Origin: Candidatus Syntrophosphaera thermopropionivorans
GTDB lineage: Bacteria; Cloacimonadota; Cloacimonadia; Cloacimonadales; Cloacimonadaceae
Assembly (NCBI RefSeq): GCF_004353895.1
Contig: NZ_SMOG01000002.1
Span: 1 to 64,000 of the forward strand
DNA length: 64,000 nucleotides
Reading direction: 5' to 3'
Shown here: piece after piece, positions 17,491-26,359 of the stretch
Numbering within the stretch: the stretch's first letter is position 1
Layout of the letters: each line of letters opens with the position of its first letter
Program-made: the position numbers and the translations under genes
Notes under the pieces: model-generated
What the model was told of the DNA's origin: nothing
Databases searched by the model: none
Seen by the model: the letters and a program-made list of their open reading frames with translations, nothing else

Positions 17491-18279
17491 TTATTGTAGT
17501 ATTATTAAAGAACAATATAAAAAAGAACCAGCCAGAAGGATACTGTCAAATCTATCCAGTATACCTCCGTGTCCAGGAATTAATTTAGAGCTATCTTTTA
17601 CACCACAAAAGCGTTTTATCATACTTTCCACCAGGTCTCCTAATTGTCCAAATATGCCAGCAGCAACAGCAACTAAAATCAAGTCTTGATAACTCTTAAT
17701 AATCCCTATAAAATATAATATAATCATAATAATAAAAGGAGCAATAATTCCCGCAATAAATCCTTCAATAGATTTTTTAGGACTAATAGGGAAAATCCCC
17801 CGATGTCTTCCCCACCTCATTCCTATAAAATAGGCTACAGAATCAGTTACCCAGATTGAAATTACTAACCATAAAAGCAGATTGGGATGTCTAAAATTCA
17901 AACCCAGACGAAGACACATAGCAGGAATTACACCTATATAAAATAAACCAAATAACTCTAAAGCTATTTGAGGAATAGATTTTTGCTCATTCCATTTAAA
18001 CAATGCTTCCAGGACTGCCAGAAAAAATATTATCCACCCAATAATTAGTTCCCATCCAGTAAGAAAGGACATAATGACAAACACAGCAAAAATAATAGCT
18101 AACCAGTACCAGGAAACAGAAAAAGAGGCTTTCCGCAACATTGCAATGTATTCGGCAGAACCAAGAATCACAATTAGGGCAAAAGTAACAGCTAAATAAG
18201 CTCCACCCAGATACAGCACTGTCAGAAGAATGGGAATAAATATTACTGCGACCAGAACTCTTTTTTGCAATTCTGTCAT
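17491..18279 (-). CDS. cdsA: Phosphatidate cytidylyltransferase
   Basis: 262 residues with about seven to eight hydrophobic segments. It makes CDP-diacylglycerol from phosphatidic acid and CTP at the inner membrane, the branch point of phospholipid synthesis. The C-terminal family signature is intact: SMIKRFCGVKDSSKLIPGHG followed by GILDRFD (residues about 215-242), with the metal-binding Asp residues. It overlaps the uppS stop by four bases, the usual uppS-cdsA order of bacterial envelope operons. Confidence 0.95.
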   Translation of the reverse strand: MTELQKRVLVAVIFIPILLTVLYLGGAYLAVTFALIVILGSAEYIAMLRKASFSVSWYWLAIIFAVFVIMSFLTGWELIIGWIIFFLAVLEALFKWNEQKSIPQIALELFGLFYIGVIPAMCLRLGLNFRHPNLLLWLVISIWVTDSVAYFIGMRWGRHRGIFPISPKKSIEGFIAGIIAPFIIMIILYFIGIIKSYQDLILVAVAAGIFGQLGDLVESMIKRFCGVKDSSKLIPGHGGILDRFDSILLAGSFLYCSLIILQ

Positions 18280-19019
18280 TCTGATTCAATACCTCCAAAA
18301 CGACGTTTCCGTCCTTGAAAATCAATTATTGCTTTGAGAAATTCAACTTTATCAAAATCGGGCCAGAGTGTTTCTGTGATGTAAATTTCCGCATAAGCAG
18401 ATTGCCAGAGCAAAAAATTGGATAAACGATATTCACCACTGGTGCGAATAATTAAATCTGGATCAGGTTGACCTGCAGTATAAAGGTAATTTCCAAAGGT
18501 TTGAGGAGTCAAATTATCTACCAATTCAGGATTATTTTTAGATTCCTGAAAAAGTTTCTTGATTCCCTCTATAATTTCCAATCTACCGCCATAATTAAAG
18601 GCAATATTAAGATTTAAACCTGTATTCTGCGCTGTTTCTCCTGCAAGTTGATGGATTTCTGTTAAATAAGAAGGGTCTAATCGGTCCTGAGTTCCTATAA
18701 TTCTAACTTTAATATTTTCTCTATTCAGTTCTGGTAGTTCCTTAATTAGATAATCTTTTAATAGTTTTAATAAAGCTTGAACTTCATTTGCTGGTCTCTT
18801 CCAGTTTTCCGTGGAGAAAGCATAAATAGTCAAATAACCGAGTTTAATCTCCGTGGCAAGTTCTACCACTTTGCGAACTGCACGAGCTCCAGCTCTATGT
18901 CCATAAACGCGTGGACGGTGTCTTTTTGCTGCCCAGCGTCCATTTCCATCCATAATGATTCCAATATGATTTGGCAGATTTTGTAAATCAACTTCGGGTA
19001 ATAGCTTCTTATAGTTCAA
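18276..19019 (-). CDS. uppS: Undecaprenyl diphosphate synthase (cis-prenyltransferase)
   Basis: 247 residues. HIGIIMDGNGRWA near residue 18 carries the catalytic Asp and diphosphate-binding loop. FSTENWKRP, NYGGRLEI and DLIIRTSGEYRLSNF are the other conserved cis-prenyltransferase regions. The enzyme adds cis isoprene units to farnesyl diphosphate to give the C55 lipid carrier for peptidoglycan and O-antigen precursors. It is coupled to cdsA by a four-base overlap and begins 7 bases after prfB. Confidence 0.96.
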   Translation of the reverse strand: MNYKKLLPEVDLQNLPNHIGIIMDGNGRWAAKRHRPRVYGHRAGARAVRKVVELATEIKLGYLTIYAFSTENWKRPANEVQALLKLLKDYLIKELPELNRENIKVRIIGTQDRLDPSYLTEIHQLAGETAQNTGLNLNIAFNYGGRLEIIEGIKKLFQESKNNPELVDNLTPQTFGNYLYTAGQPDPDLIIRTSGEYRLSNFLLWQSAYAEIYITETLWPDFDKVEFLKAIIDFQGRKRRFGGIESE

Positions 19020-19026
19020 TCTTCCC

Positions 19027-20140
19027 TCATTGTGCTTTTTCTAATGCTTTTTGTTTCAGCCAAGCATAAATAAAATTATCCAGATCACCATCCATAACTT
19101 TATCCACTGTCCCTACTTCATAACCTGTGCGATGGTCTTTAACCATTTGATAAGGTTGAAACACATAGGAGCGAATTTGATGTCCCCAGCCAATATCACT
19201 TTTAGCAGATTCTTCCTTTTGTTTTTCTGCTTCTCTTTGCTCTTCATAGTATTGATAAAGTCTGGATTTCAGGATTGCCATAGCCTTCTCTCTATTTTGA
19301 ATCTGAGAACGCTCATTCTGACAAGAAACCACAATGCCTGTAGGTATATGAGTGATTCTTACAGCAGAATCAGTGGTATTAACATATTGTCCTCCTGCAC
19401 CACTGGAACGATAGGTATCAATTCTAAGGTCTTTAGGATCAATATCAACTTCAATATCTTCTTCAAATTCGGGATATACATATACTGAAGCAAAAGAAGT
19501 CTGTCTTTTTCCTTGAGCATTAAAAGGTGAGATACGAACTAAACGATGAATTCCAATTTCGGCTTTCAGCATTCCATAAGCATAGGGACCCTTAATTTCC
19601 ATACTGACACTTTTAATTCCCGCTTCTTCACCCGGAAGAAGGTCTATAATATTATATTGAAAACCATTCTCTTCTGCCCAACGCGTATACATTCTAAGCA
19701 ACATTTCTGCCCAATCTTGAGCTTCTGTGCCCCCTGCACCAGAATGAATAACCAGAATGGCATCTTCATAATCATATTTATCGTTCAGATAGCATTCAAT
19801 TTCAGCTTTTTCTATAAACTGCTTTTGAGCTGGCAACTCTTGCACTGCTTCTTCAAATAGAGCAGGAGAAAAATCTTCTTCTAATAACTGAAGATAGGTC
19901 TCAAGTTCCCCTTTTAAGCGGTCAAGAGTTCCAATATGCTCTAATTCTTCATTTAACTGGCTAAGTTTTCGGCTTATATTCTTGGCTTCCGTCGGATTTT
20001 CCCAGAAATCTGGCTGACTCATCTTTTCTTGTAATTTATTTATCTGCTTTTGTTTCCCTTCCTGATCAAAGTAACCTCCGAATCTCAGAAATCTGGGAAA
20101 GCATTGAGTTAACTTCTTTTTTGTAATCTATATATTCCAT
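19027..20140 (-). CDS. prfB: Peptide chain release factor 2, with programmed +1 frameshift
   Basis: RF2 recognises UGA and UAA stops. The start ATG at 20140 opens a 24-codon frame that ends at TGA (20068-20066). The slippery site is CTT TGA, preceded by a GGAGG anti-Shine-Dalgarno-like stimulator one codon upstream, as in the classical prfB site. Skipping base 20068 continues at 20067 in the frame ending at 19027, giving about 370 residues, normal for RF2. SPF (stop recognition) and GGQ (SSGAGGQYVNTTDS, peptidyl hydrolysis) are both present. A short product starting at MSQPDF would lack the N-terminal helix. Low RF2 favours the shift, so the gene should autoregulate. uppS and cdsA follow. Confidence 0.95.
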
Positions 20141-20175
20141 ATTATTTTATCCTCATTTTTTCCATTCTTTTAATC

Positions 20176-20204
20176 CTTTAATCTTAAAACACTGGTATTG
20201 TCAA
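20176..20204 (-). promoter_or_regulatory. Putative promoter for prfB-uppS-cdsA
   Basis: On the minus strand TTGACA (20204-20199) and, after 17 bases, TTAAAG (20181-20176), about 36 bases before the prfB start. Confidence 0.45.
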
Positions 20205-20368
20205 ATAAATTATTCTTTATCTCATATCAATGTTATCCATTTCAATAGTTAAAGATGATATAATAACGAACTCTAAGCATTAGATTCTCCGATTTCCATA
20301 ATATACAGTAAAATAATGAGATAGGAATTATATTAGCCCTGCTTCATTAAGTTTTAAACAGAAAAATA
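20205..20368. other. Divergent intergenic region between prfB and hppA
   Basis: AT-rich, with a promoter-like site toward each gene at its ends. No RNA, repeat or small gene recognised. Confidence 0.4.
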
Positions 20369-20395
20369 TTGACAATAGGAGCAGATTATTATAGA
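20369..20395 (+). promoter_or_regulatory. Putative promoter for hppA
   Basis: TTGACA (20369-20374) with TATAGA (20390-20395) at a short 15-base spacing, about 54 bases before the chosen start. Confidence 0.4.
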
Positions 20396-20448
20396 AAAGC
20401 AAAAGATTAAAGTTTCTATTACATACTTACTGAATAGAGGTGATGAAT

Positions 20449-22875
20449 ATGATTCCAACACTCTGGTACATTGCACCAATTGGAGCAATCACAGCTCTAA
20501 TCTTTGCTGCAATATTTTTCCATCAAGTGAAAAAAGCAGATCCAGGAAATGCTCGTATGGTAGAAATCGCAAGCTATGTGAGAGAAGGTGCCTTTGCTTA
20601 TTTAAAACAACAATACAAAGTAGTGGCACTATTCTTCCTGCTGGCATTTATAGTCTTTAATATAATGGCACAGGTGCTACATGTTCTACATTGGTTAGTT
20701 CCATTTGCCTTTTTGACTGGAGGTTTTTTTAGTGCTTTAGCCGGTTTCATAGGAATGAATATGGCAACTCTGGCTTCTAATCGCACCACTCAAGCCTGTT
20801 CAGAAAGTTTAAATAAAGGACTCAAAATAGCCTTCCGGGGAGGTGCTGTTTTAGGATTAACCGTGGTTGGTCTTGCGCTCCTGGATATTTCATTATGGTT
20901 TTTTATTTTGAACTTATTTCCGGAAACTTTCTCCTTAAGACAGATTACAGTAATAATGCTCAGTTTTGGTATGGGTGCATCCACTCAAGCTTTATTTGCT
21001 CGTCTTGGAGGTGGAATTTACACTAAAGCTGCAGATGTTGGAGCAGACCTGGTTGGAAAAGTTGAAGAAAATATCCCTGAAGATGATGTTCGTAATCCTG
21101 CAACTATTGCAGATAATGTAGGTGATAATGTAGGCGATGTGGCAGGAATGGGAGCAGACCTTTATGAAAGCTATGCAGGCTCTATATTAGCCACTGCTGC
21201 TTTAGGAATGAGTGCCGTAACATCTTTAGGTGAAAATTTTGCTCACTTAAGCATCAATTTCGTGGTTGCACCAATGATATTGGCAGGAATTGGTATTCTT
21301 CTTTCCATTCTTGGAATATTTATGGTTAGTACTAAGGAAGATGCCGGTCCTAAAGAACTGATGTTTGCATTAAATAAAGGTGTTTATGGAAGCTCTATTC
21401 TCATAGCTGTAGCAGCTTTCTTTGTAACTAAATGGCTACTTCCTGCAGATTATTATTTCGGTGTGTTTACTGCTATTTTAGTAGGTCTTACTTGTGGTGT
21501 CTTAATTGGTGTCTTTACCGAACATTCAACTTCATATAGTTTCAAGGCTACGAGAGGAATAGCAGAACAAGCAAACTATGGACCTGCTACAGTAATCTTA
21601 GAAGGAATATCTGTAGGAATGAGGTCTACGGCAGCACCTGTTATTACAATTGTTATCGGTATCCTTTTATCTTTTATTTGCAGTCATGGTTTTCAATCCA
21701 TTGAAATGGGTCTATATGGTATTGGTTTTGGTGCAGTTGGAATGCTGGCAACTCTTGGTGTGACTTTGGCAATGGATGCTTACGGTCCTATTGCGGATAA
21801 TGCTGGTGGTAATGCTCAGATGGCTGAATTACCGGAAAAAGTTCGGGTTATGACTGATACTCTGGATAGTGTTGGAAATACTACTGCTGCCACGGGAAAA
21901 GGATTTGCCATAGGTTCAGCTGCTTTAACAGCAATGACTTTACTGGCTGCCTATTTTGATGAGGTACGAAATGGTTTACTGCTTGCAGGAGATAAAGCTG
22001 GACAGTATATCTTTATGTATATAAATTATGGTAAGGGACTGATTGATAAAGTAAATGTAAACGATGCTACCGTAATGGATTTTATAAACTTCTACCAAAT
22101 TCATGTTCTTAATCCAAAATTCTTATTAGGAGTCTTCATCGGAGGGATGGTAATATTATTCTTTGCCGCACTGACTATTAAAGCCGTAAGTAATGCAGCA
22201 GGTAAAATGGTGGCAGAAGTGCGCAGACAATTCAGAGAGATTCCTGGTATTCTGGAAGGAAAAGCAAAACCAGAATATGCCCGATGCGTAACTATTGCCA
22301 CTCAAGGAGCACAACAACAGATGTTAGCCCCAGCTTTAGTAGGGATTCTTACTCCCATCATAGTTGGTATAGTGCTTGGAATAACCGGAGTTTTAGGAGT
22401 GCTTACTGGAGCTATAACCTGTGGCTTTGTTATGGCTTTAATGCTAAATAATTCAGGTGGTGCCTGGGATAATGCAAAAAAGTATATTGAAATAGGAAAT
22501 TATGGAGGTAAATCTTCTCCTGCTCATAAAGCTACTGTAGTGGGTGATACGGTTGGAGACCCGTTCAAAGATACAACAGGTCCCTCTTTAAATATTCTTA
22601 TAAAACTTATGAGTATGGTCTCCATTGTATTTGCAGGACTGATTGTTAATTATTCCATTAAGGTGGAAAAGATTCAACCACCCTTCAGTAAACAAAAAGT
22701 GGATATATCACAACAAAACCAGCTAATCAGAATTGATAAAGCACTTTATGAACAGCAACAGTGCTTAGAAAAGCAAAGTTCACAGGAACAAAAAAATGAA
22801 CCTGTTCCTGTCATCATAGATAATAATATTGGACAAAGGATAGATTCAAAGAACACAGAAATAAAAACTCCTTAA
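20449..22875 (+). CDS. hppA: Membrane-bound ion-pumping pyrophosphatase, K+-dependent type
   Basis: 808 residues with about 16 membrane segments. It couples PPi hydrolysis to pumping H+ or Na+ out across the inner membrane. The substrate site [18 protein letters not shown] (near residue 200) and [20 protein letters not shown] are intact, as is the second acidic site near the C-terminus ([20 protein letters not shown]). [10 protein letters not shown] near residue 477 has Ala where K+-independent enzymes have Lys, so it should need K+; H+ versus Na+ cannot be decided by eye. ATG 20449 follows GAGGTG with 6-base spacing; GTG 20440 and ATG 20443 overlap that site. An unusual polar tail of about 65 residues follows the last membrane helix. 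Confidence 0.95.
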   Translation: MIPTLWYIAPIGAITALIFAAIFFHQVKKADPGNARMVEIASYVREGAFAYLKQQYKVVALFFLLAFIVFNIMAQVLHVLHWLVPFAFLTGGFFSALAGFIGMNMATLASNRTTQACSESLNKGLKIAFRGGAVLGLTVVGLALLDISLWFFILNLFPETFSLRQITVIMLSFGMGASTQALFARLGGGIYTKAADVGADLVGKVEENIPEDDVRNPATIADNVGDNVGDVAGMGADLYESYAGSILATAALGMSAVTSLGENFAHLSINFVVAPMILAGIGILLSILGIFMVSTKEDAGPKELMFALNKGVYGSSILIAVAAFFVTKWLLPADYYFGVFTAILVGLTCGVLIGVFTEHSTSYSFKATRGIAEQANYGPATVILEGISVGMRSTAAPVITIVIGILLSFICSHGFQSIEMGLYGIGFGAVGMLATLGVTLAMDAYGPIADNAGGNAQMAELPEKVRVMTDTLDSVGNTTAATGKGFAIGSAALTAMTLLAAYFDEVRNGLLLAGDKAGQYIFMYINYGKGLIDKVNVNDATVMDFINFYQIHVLNPKFLLGVFIGGMVILFFAALTIKAVSNAAGKMVAEVRRQFREIPGILEGKAKPEYARCVTIATQGAQQQMLAPALVGILTPIIVGIVLGITGVLGVLTGAITCGFVMALMLNNSGGAWDNAKKYIEIGNYGGKSSPAHKATVVGDTVGDPFKDTTGPSLNILIKLMSMVSIVFAGLIVNYSIKVEKIQPPFSKQKVDISQQNQLIRIDKALYEQQQCLEKQSSQEQKNEPVPVIIDNNIGQRIDSKNTEIKTP

Positions 22876-22897
22876 TCAAAAGAAAGTTATCTCATAA

Positions 22898-22939
22898 AAA
22901 AAACAGGTGCGAAAGGAATATTTCTCGCACCTGTTTTTT
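22898..22939. terminator. Bidirectional terminator between hppA and the oxidoreductase operon
   Basis: AAAAAACAGGTGCGA (22898-22912) pairs with TCGCACCTGTTTTTT (22925-22939), 15 bp with a 12-base loop. T-runs follow in both directions, between two convergent transcripts. Confidence 0.9.
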
Positions 22940-22948
22940 ATGCTTAAT

Positions 22949-23503
22949 TTATTTTACTGAGGTATATTGTTTCCCTATTTCTATCCCTTTTTTAATAGCT
23001 TGTAGATTCTTATCTAATAAATCGGGATTCTTTTCTTGCAAGAACGATTTCAGTTCATCTTCAATAGTTTCATACTTAACCAGGCCAGTTTTGCCAATAA
23101 TAATGCCTATTGCCAGCATATTTAATACAATAGATGAGCCAATTTCATTAGCAATATCGTTCATTGGAACGGGAATCAATTGTACATCATCTCTGTTACA
23201 ACCACGAGGACACATATTTGTGTTATAGATAATGACTCCACCTTTACGAACCATAGGACCGAACTTATCCAATGAAGGCTGATTAAGAGCCACTAACACA
23301 TCAGGATAACTAACTATGGGAGATGCAATGGGTCCATCTGAAATAACGGTGGAAACATTAGCAGTGCCACCACGCATTTCAGGACCATAGGAGGGTAGCC
23401 AGGAAACATTCTTCCCTTCTTTCATTCCTGCTTGAGCAAGAAATCTACCAATAGTAAGAACTCCCTGTCCGCCAAATCCAGCACAAATCATTTCTGTAGT
23501 CAT
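22949..23503 (-). CDS. 2-oxoacid:ferredoxin oxidoreductase, gamma subunit
   Basis: 184 residues. The N-terminus ICAGFGGQGVLTIGRFLAQAG is the typical gamma-subunit start, followed by a SWLPSYGPEMRGGTANVSTV stretch and VALNQPSLDKF. It is part of a CoA-dependent enzyme that decarboxylates 2-oxoacids to acyl-CoA, CO2 and reduced ferredoxin. It overlaps the beta-subunit stop by one base and is the last gene of the four-subunit operon 25554-22949. Confidence 0.93.
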   Translation of the reverse strand: MTTEMICAGFGGQGVLTIGRFLAQAGMKEGKNVSWLPSYGPEMRGGTANVSTVISDGPIASPIVSYPDVLVALNQPSLDKFGPMVRKGGVIIYNTNMCPRGCNRDDVQLIPVPMNDIANEIGSSIVLNMLAIGIIIGKTGLVKYETIEDELKSFLQEKNPDLLDKNLQAIKKGIEIGKQYTSVK

Positions 23504-24252
23504 TATTCTACCCCCGCACCTTTATCACGATATACGCCAAGTTTATAATAGGGCAACATATTTTCTTTTGCCCATTCTCTGGCTTTATCTGGATCAAATC
23601 CCCAGTTTGTTGGGCAGGTGCTTATAAGTTCAACAAAGGTGAAACCTCTTTCTTCTTTATTATATTGAATAGCTTTATTAACTGCCTTTTTAGCACGAAG
23701 GATATCTCCAGGACTAAGAAGTGATACTCTTTCAATATAATAAGGAGCAACCAGAGAAGACAGAAGTTCACACATTCTGATAGGATAGCCTATATCTTCA
23801 GGATTTCTTCCATAAGGACTGGTAGTAGTTTTCATTCCAGCTAGGGTTGTAGGTGCCATTTGACCACCAGTCATTCCATAGATAGCATTATTAATAAAGA
23901 AGACACTGATATGTTCACCACGATTAGCTGCGTGCACAATCTCTGCAGTTCCAATAGCAGCTAAATCACCATCACCTTGATAGGTGAAAATATGCATATT
24001 AGGTCTTCCCCGTTTCATACCTGTTGCAACTGCTGGAGCACGACCATGAGCAGCTTCTGCCATATCAAAATTGAAGAATTTATAGGCAAAAACAGCACAT
24101 CCAACTGGTGCAACTCCAGCCATAAGATTAATTAAACCCTGCTCTTCTATTGCTTCTGCAATAAGACGAGTTGCTATACCATGAGTGCAACCTGGACAAT
24201 AGGTGAAGGGTTCAGCGGTCAAGGTTTCAGGTCTTTTTGCTATAACTTGCAT
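23503..24252 (-). CDS. 2-oxoacid:ferredoxin oxidoreductase, beta (ThDP) subunit
   Basis: 249 residues from the second of two adjacent ATGs (24255 and 24252), the one at proper distance from AAGGAGG. FTYCPGCTHGI holds a conserved Cys pair. APVGCAVFAYKFF, AAHGRAPAVATG and TYQGDGDLAAIGTAE with NNAIYGMTGGQ form the thiamine-diphosphate/Mg site. The sequence pattern is that of the VorA/KorB group (ketoisovalerate or 2-oxoglutarate). Operon partner of the alpha, gamma and ferredoxin subunits. Confidence 0.92.
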   Translation of the reverse strand: MQVIAKRPETLTAEPFTYCPGCTHGIATRLIAEAIEEQGLINLMAGVAPVGCAVFAYKFFNFDMAEAAHGRAPAVATGMKRGRPNMHIFTYQGDGDLAAIGTAEIVHAANRGEHISVFFINNAIYGMTGGQMAPTTLAGMKTTTSPYGRNPEDIGYPIRMCELLSSLVAPYYIERVSLLSPGDILRAKKAVNKAIQYNKEERGFTFVELISTCPTNWGFDPDKAREWAKENMLPYYKLGVYRDKGAGVE

Positions 24253-24262
24253 CATTTCCTCC

Positions 24263-25342
24263 TTAAAAACAAGCTTCAAGTTTGGCTTGAATGTCTGCTG
24301 GAGTAAAGACTATACCACCTAATTTACCCCAGAAATCTACTGGAACTTTGCCATTCACTGCAATCATTACATCTTCTACCATCTGTCCTGAATTCAACTC
24401 AAATACATATACTTTCTTCACTTTAGGACCTATAGCAGAGGCAATAGCTTCATAAGGATAGGGCCAGCAGGTTATGGGACGCACTAATCCGATACTTTTA
24501 CCCTGAGCTACAAGCTCATTAATTGCAGATTTAACCACACGTGCAGCTGTTCCCCAGGCAACACATAGGATTTCATTATCATCGGATAGATTATAGGTTT
24601 CATACCGAACTTCGTTTTTTTCTACTTCTGCATATTTTTCATAAAGCTTGCTTACCTTTTTTTCTAAAATTTCAGGGTCAAGCTCCAGGGAATTTATCTC
24701 ATGATGGTGCTTTGCATCTCCATCCGCATTGGGACAGATACACCAGGATAAATGTTGATTTGCTAAAGCATCTAATTCTTCCTGAGTTTTTGCTGGTTTA
24801 AATTCTACGGGTTCCATCATCTGTCCGAGCATACCATCAGCTAAAATCATCACGGGATTACGATATTTATCGGCTAAATCAAAAGCATCAGCTGCCAGAT
24901 CAGCAAATTCTTGAACAGAACTGGGAGCAAGAACAATTAATTGATAGTCACCATGTCCCCCGCCTTTAACAGCTTGGAAATAATCACCCTGGGCAGGTTG
25001 AATATCACCAAGTCCAGGACCACCTCTTTGAACATTAACAATCACCGCAGGAAGTTCTGCTCCAGCCATATAAGAAATACCTTCCTGCTTTAAAGATATT
25101 CCAGGAGAAGAAGAGGAAGTCATCACTCTCTTCCCTACCCCTGCTGCACCATAGACCATATTTATAGCAGCAATTTCGCTTTCGGCTTGAATGAAAGTTC
25201 CACCTACTTTAGGCATCATCTTTGCCATATACTCTATCAATTCGCTCTGAGGCGTGATGGGATAGGCAAAATATAATCTGCAACCAGCTCTTATAGCTGC
25301 TTCAGCTACTGCTTCATTTCCTTTCATTAATATTTTAGACAT
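24263..25342 (-). CDS. vorB: 2-oxoacid:ferredoxin oxidoreductase, alpha subunit (VorB-like)
   Basis: 359 residues. MSKILMKGNEAVAEAAIRAG, YPITPQSELIEYM, QAESEIAAINMVYGAAGVGK and TSSSSPGISLKQEG follow the alpha-subunit pattern of enzymes usually annotated as 3-methyl-2-oxobutanoate dehydrogenase subunit VorB. KorA-type 2-oxoglutarate enzymes are close relatives, so specificity for branched-chain 2-oxoacids is likely but not proven. The start is taken as the second ATG (25342), six bases after GAGG. The ferredoxin stop lies within this ribosome site, implying coupling. Confidence 0.9.
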   Translation of the reverse strand: MSKILMKGNEAVAEAAIRAGCRLYFAYPITPQSELIEYMAKMMPKVGGTFIQAESEIAAINMVYGAAGVGKRVMTSSSSPGISLKQEGISYMAGAELPAVIVNVQRGGPGLGDIQPAQGDYFQAVKGGGHGDYQLIVLAPSSVQEFADLAADAFDLADKYRNPVMILADGMLGQMMEPVEFKPAKTQEELDALANQHLSWCICPNADGDAKHHHEINSLELDPEILEKKVSKLYEKYAEVEKNEVRYETYNLSDDNEILCVAWGTAARVVKSAINELVAQGKSIGLVRPITCWPYPYEAIASAIGPKVKKVYVFELNSGQMVEDVMIAVNGKVPVDFWGKLGGIVFTPADIQAKLEACF

Positions 25343-25350
25343 CATTCACC

Positions 25351-25554
25351 TCACTTTTCAATTGTTATCGCCACATCCGGACAGGTTATATAACACAATC
25401 TACAGGCGGTACAATCTTCCTGATTAAAACATTCAGCATAGTGATAACCCTTATCATTGATATCCTCAGAAAATCTTAGAATTTTTTTCGGACAAGCAAT
25501 GATACAGAGCCCACAACCTTTGCAATAAAACGGGTCTACCGTTACTCTCGGCAT
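25351..25554 (-). CDS. 2-oxoacid:ferredoxin oxidoreductase, delta (2[4Fe-4S] ferredoxin) subunit
   Basis: 67 residues with two clusters: CKGCGLCIIACP (residues 11-22) and CTACRLCYITCP near the C-terminus. It carries electrons from the ThDP subunit to free ferredoxin. It is the first gene of the operon, with AAAGGAGT as ribosome site. Confidence 0.93.
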   Translation of the reverse strand: MPRVTVDPFYCKGCGLCIIACPKKILRFSEDINDKGYHYAECFNQEDCTACRLCYITCPDVAITIEK

Positions 25555-25617
25555 GGCTTTACTCCTTTATTTTATTGATATTTTAATATTGTGATAAAGC
25601 TTATAAACAGCTCTTTC

Positions 25618-25623
25618 TGTCAA
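25618..25623 (-). promoter_or_regulatory. Putative -35 box for the 2-oxoacid oxidoreductase operon
   Basis: TTGACA on the minus strand, 64 bases before the ferredoxin start. No good -10 box at 16-18 bases; the 17-base position reads GCTTTA. A 72-bp repeat element lies about 120 bases upstream. Confidence 0.35.
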
Positions 25624-25743
25624 ATTATTTCTTCAAAACAAAGGTTAAAGAATAGATATGCAACTTACACTCATAACTAAATAAATATTAGGACATTAGG
25701 AATCATTTCTGGTAAAATTATTTTTTCTTCACTTATAGATATT

Positions 25744-25815
25744 TAATTATGACCAGCTTATGTCCTACTTATGACTAACTTATGTCCAGAATATGACTAA
25801 ACTTGGTTATAAGCT
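25744..25815 (-). repeat. 72-bp element: one inverted plus five direct 11-bp units (copy 2)
   Basis: Read on the minus strand: an inverted unit AGCTTATAACC (25815-25805) and a 6-base gap (25804-25799). Five 11-bp units follow: AGTCATATTCT, GGACATAAGTT, AGTCATAAGTA, GGACATAAGCT and GGTCATAATTA (25798-25744). Order, spacing and length match copy 1 at 8035-8106. It points toward the 2-oxoacid oxidoreductase operon. The rest of the 25555-25892 gap is AT-rich. Confidence 0.85.
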
Positions 25816-25892
25816 GAACTACATTATTTAATTATTAATAGACCAACTGGCATTTTATTAGATGAAATAAGTAATTTTATTATCCCAGAATT

Positions 25893-26273
25893 TCAGACAA
25901 TTGGCATAAACGCATCTTCAAGATGCTTAATACTATAGGTATTGTCTTCATAATAATAAAATACAATTATTATATCAAAACGAATTTTTGGCTTGACATT
26001 TTCAGGATGCTGATTAATGTATCTTACAGCAGTTAATGATATTCTCTTTTGTTTTGTATAAGAGATATTCATTAAAGCCATTTTCATAGAGTGTTTTTTA
26101 CGGGTTTTGACTTCAACGAAAATTAGTGTATCTTCATTCTGAGCAATAATGTCTATTTCACCGCCCTGGATTCTATAATTTCTTTCCAGGATCTTAAATC
26201 CTTTGTGGATTAGATATTTAACGGCAAGGTCTTCACCCGTATGAAAAAGATTTCTGGTTTCTGTATTTTGCAT
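25893..26273 (-). CDS. yraN: YraN/UPF0102 family endonuclease-like protein
   Basis: 126 residues, the normal family length. The signature GEDLAVKYLIHKGFKILERN and the PD-(D/E)XK-like core GGEIDIIAQNEDTLIFVEVKTR (Asp, then ExK) are intact near residues 38-58. YraN proteins are Holliday-junction-resolvase-like nucleases of uncertain role, often near rnhB. It is alone here, divergent from the gene at 26360. Confidence 0.88.
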   Translation of the reverse strand: MQNTETRNLFHTGEDLAVKYLIHKGFKILERNYRIQGGEIDIIAQNEDTLIFVEVKTRKKHSMKMALMNISYTKQKRISLTAVRYINQHPENVKPKIRFDIIIVFYYYEDNTYSIKHLEDAFMPIV

Positions 26274-26287
26274 AAATCAAAAATAAC

Positions 26288-26293
26288 TTGACG
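26288..26293 (+). promoter_or_regulatory. Putative -35 box for the gene at 26360
   Basis: TTGACG, 67 bases before the ATG, within an 86-base divergent gap. The -10 is not clear (ATTTTG at 17 bases). Confidence 0.3.
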
Positions 26294-26359
26294 AATAATA
26301 AGTCAATGATATTTTGAACAGGAGATTAAAAAATCACCGAAAGGTGGAGGGAAGGAAGA

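Noticed and set aside
24253-24279. Longer N-terminus for the oxidoreductase beta subunit
   Set aside because: It would overlap the alpha-subunit stop and lacks a ribosome site; AAGGAGG directs initiation at the ATG pair 24255/24252.
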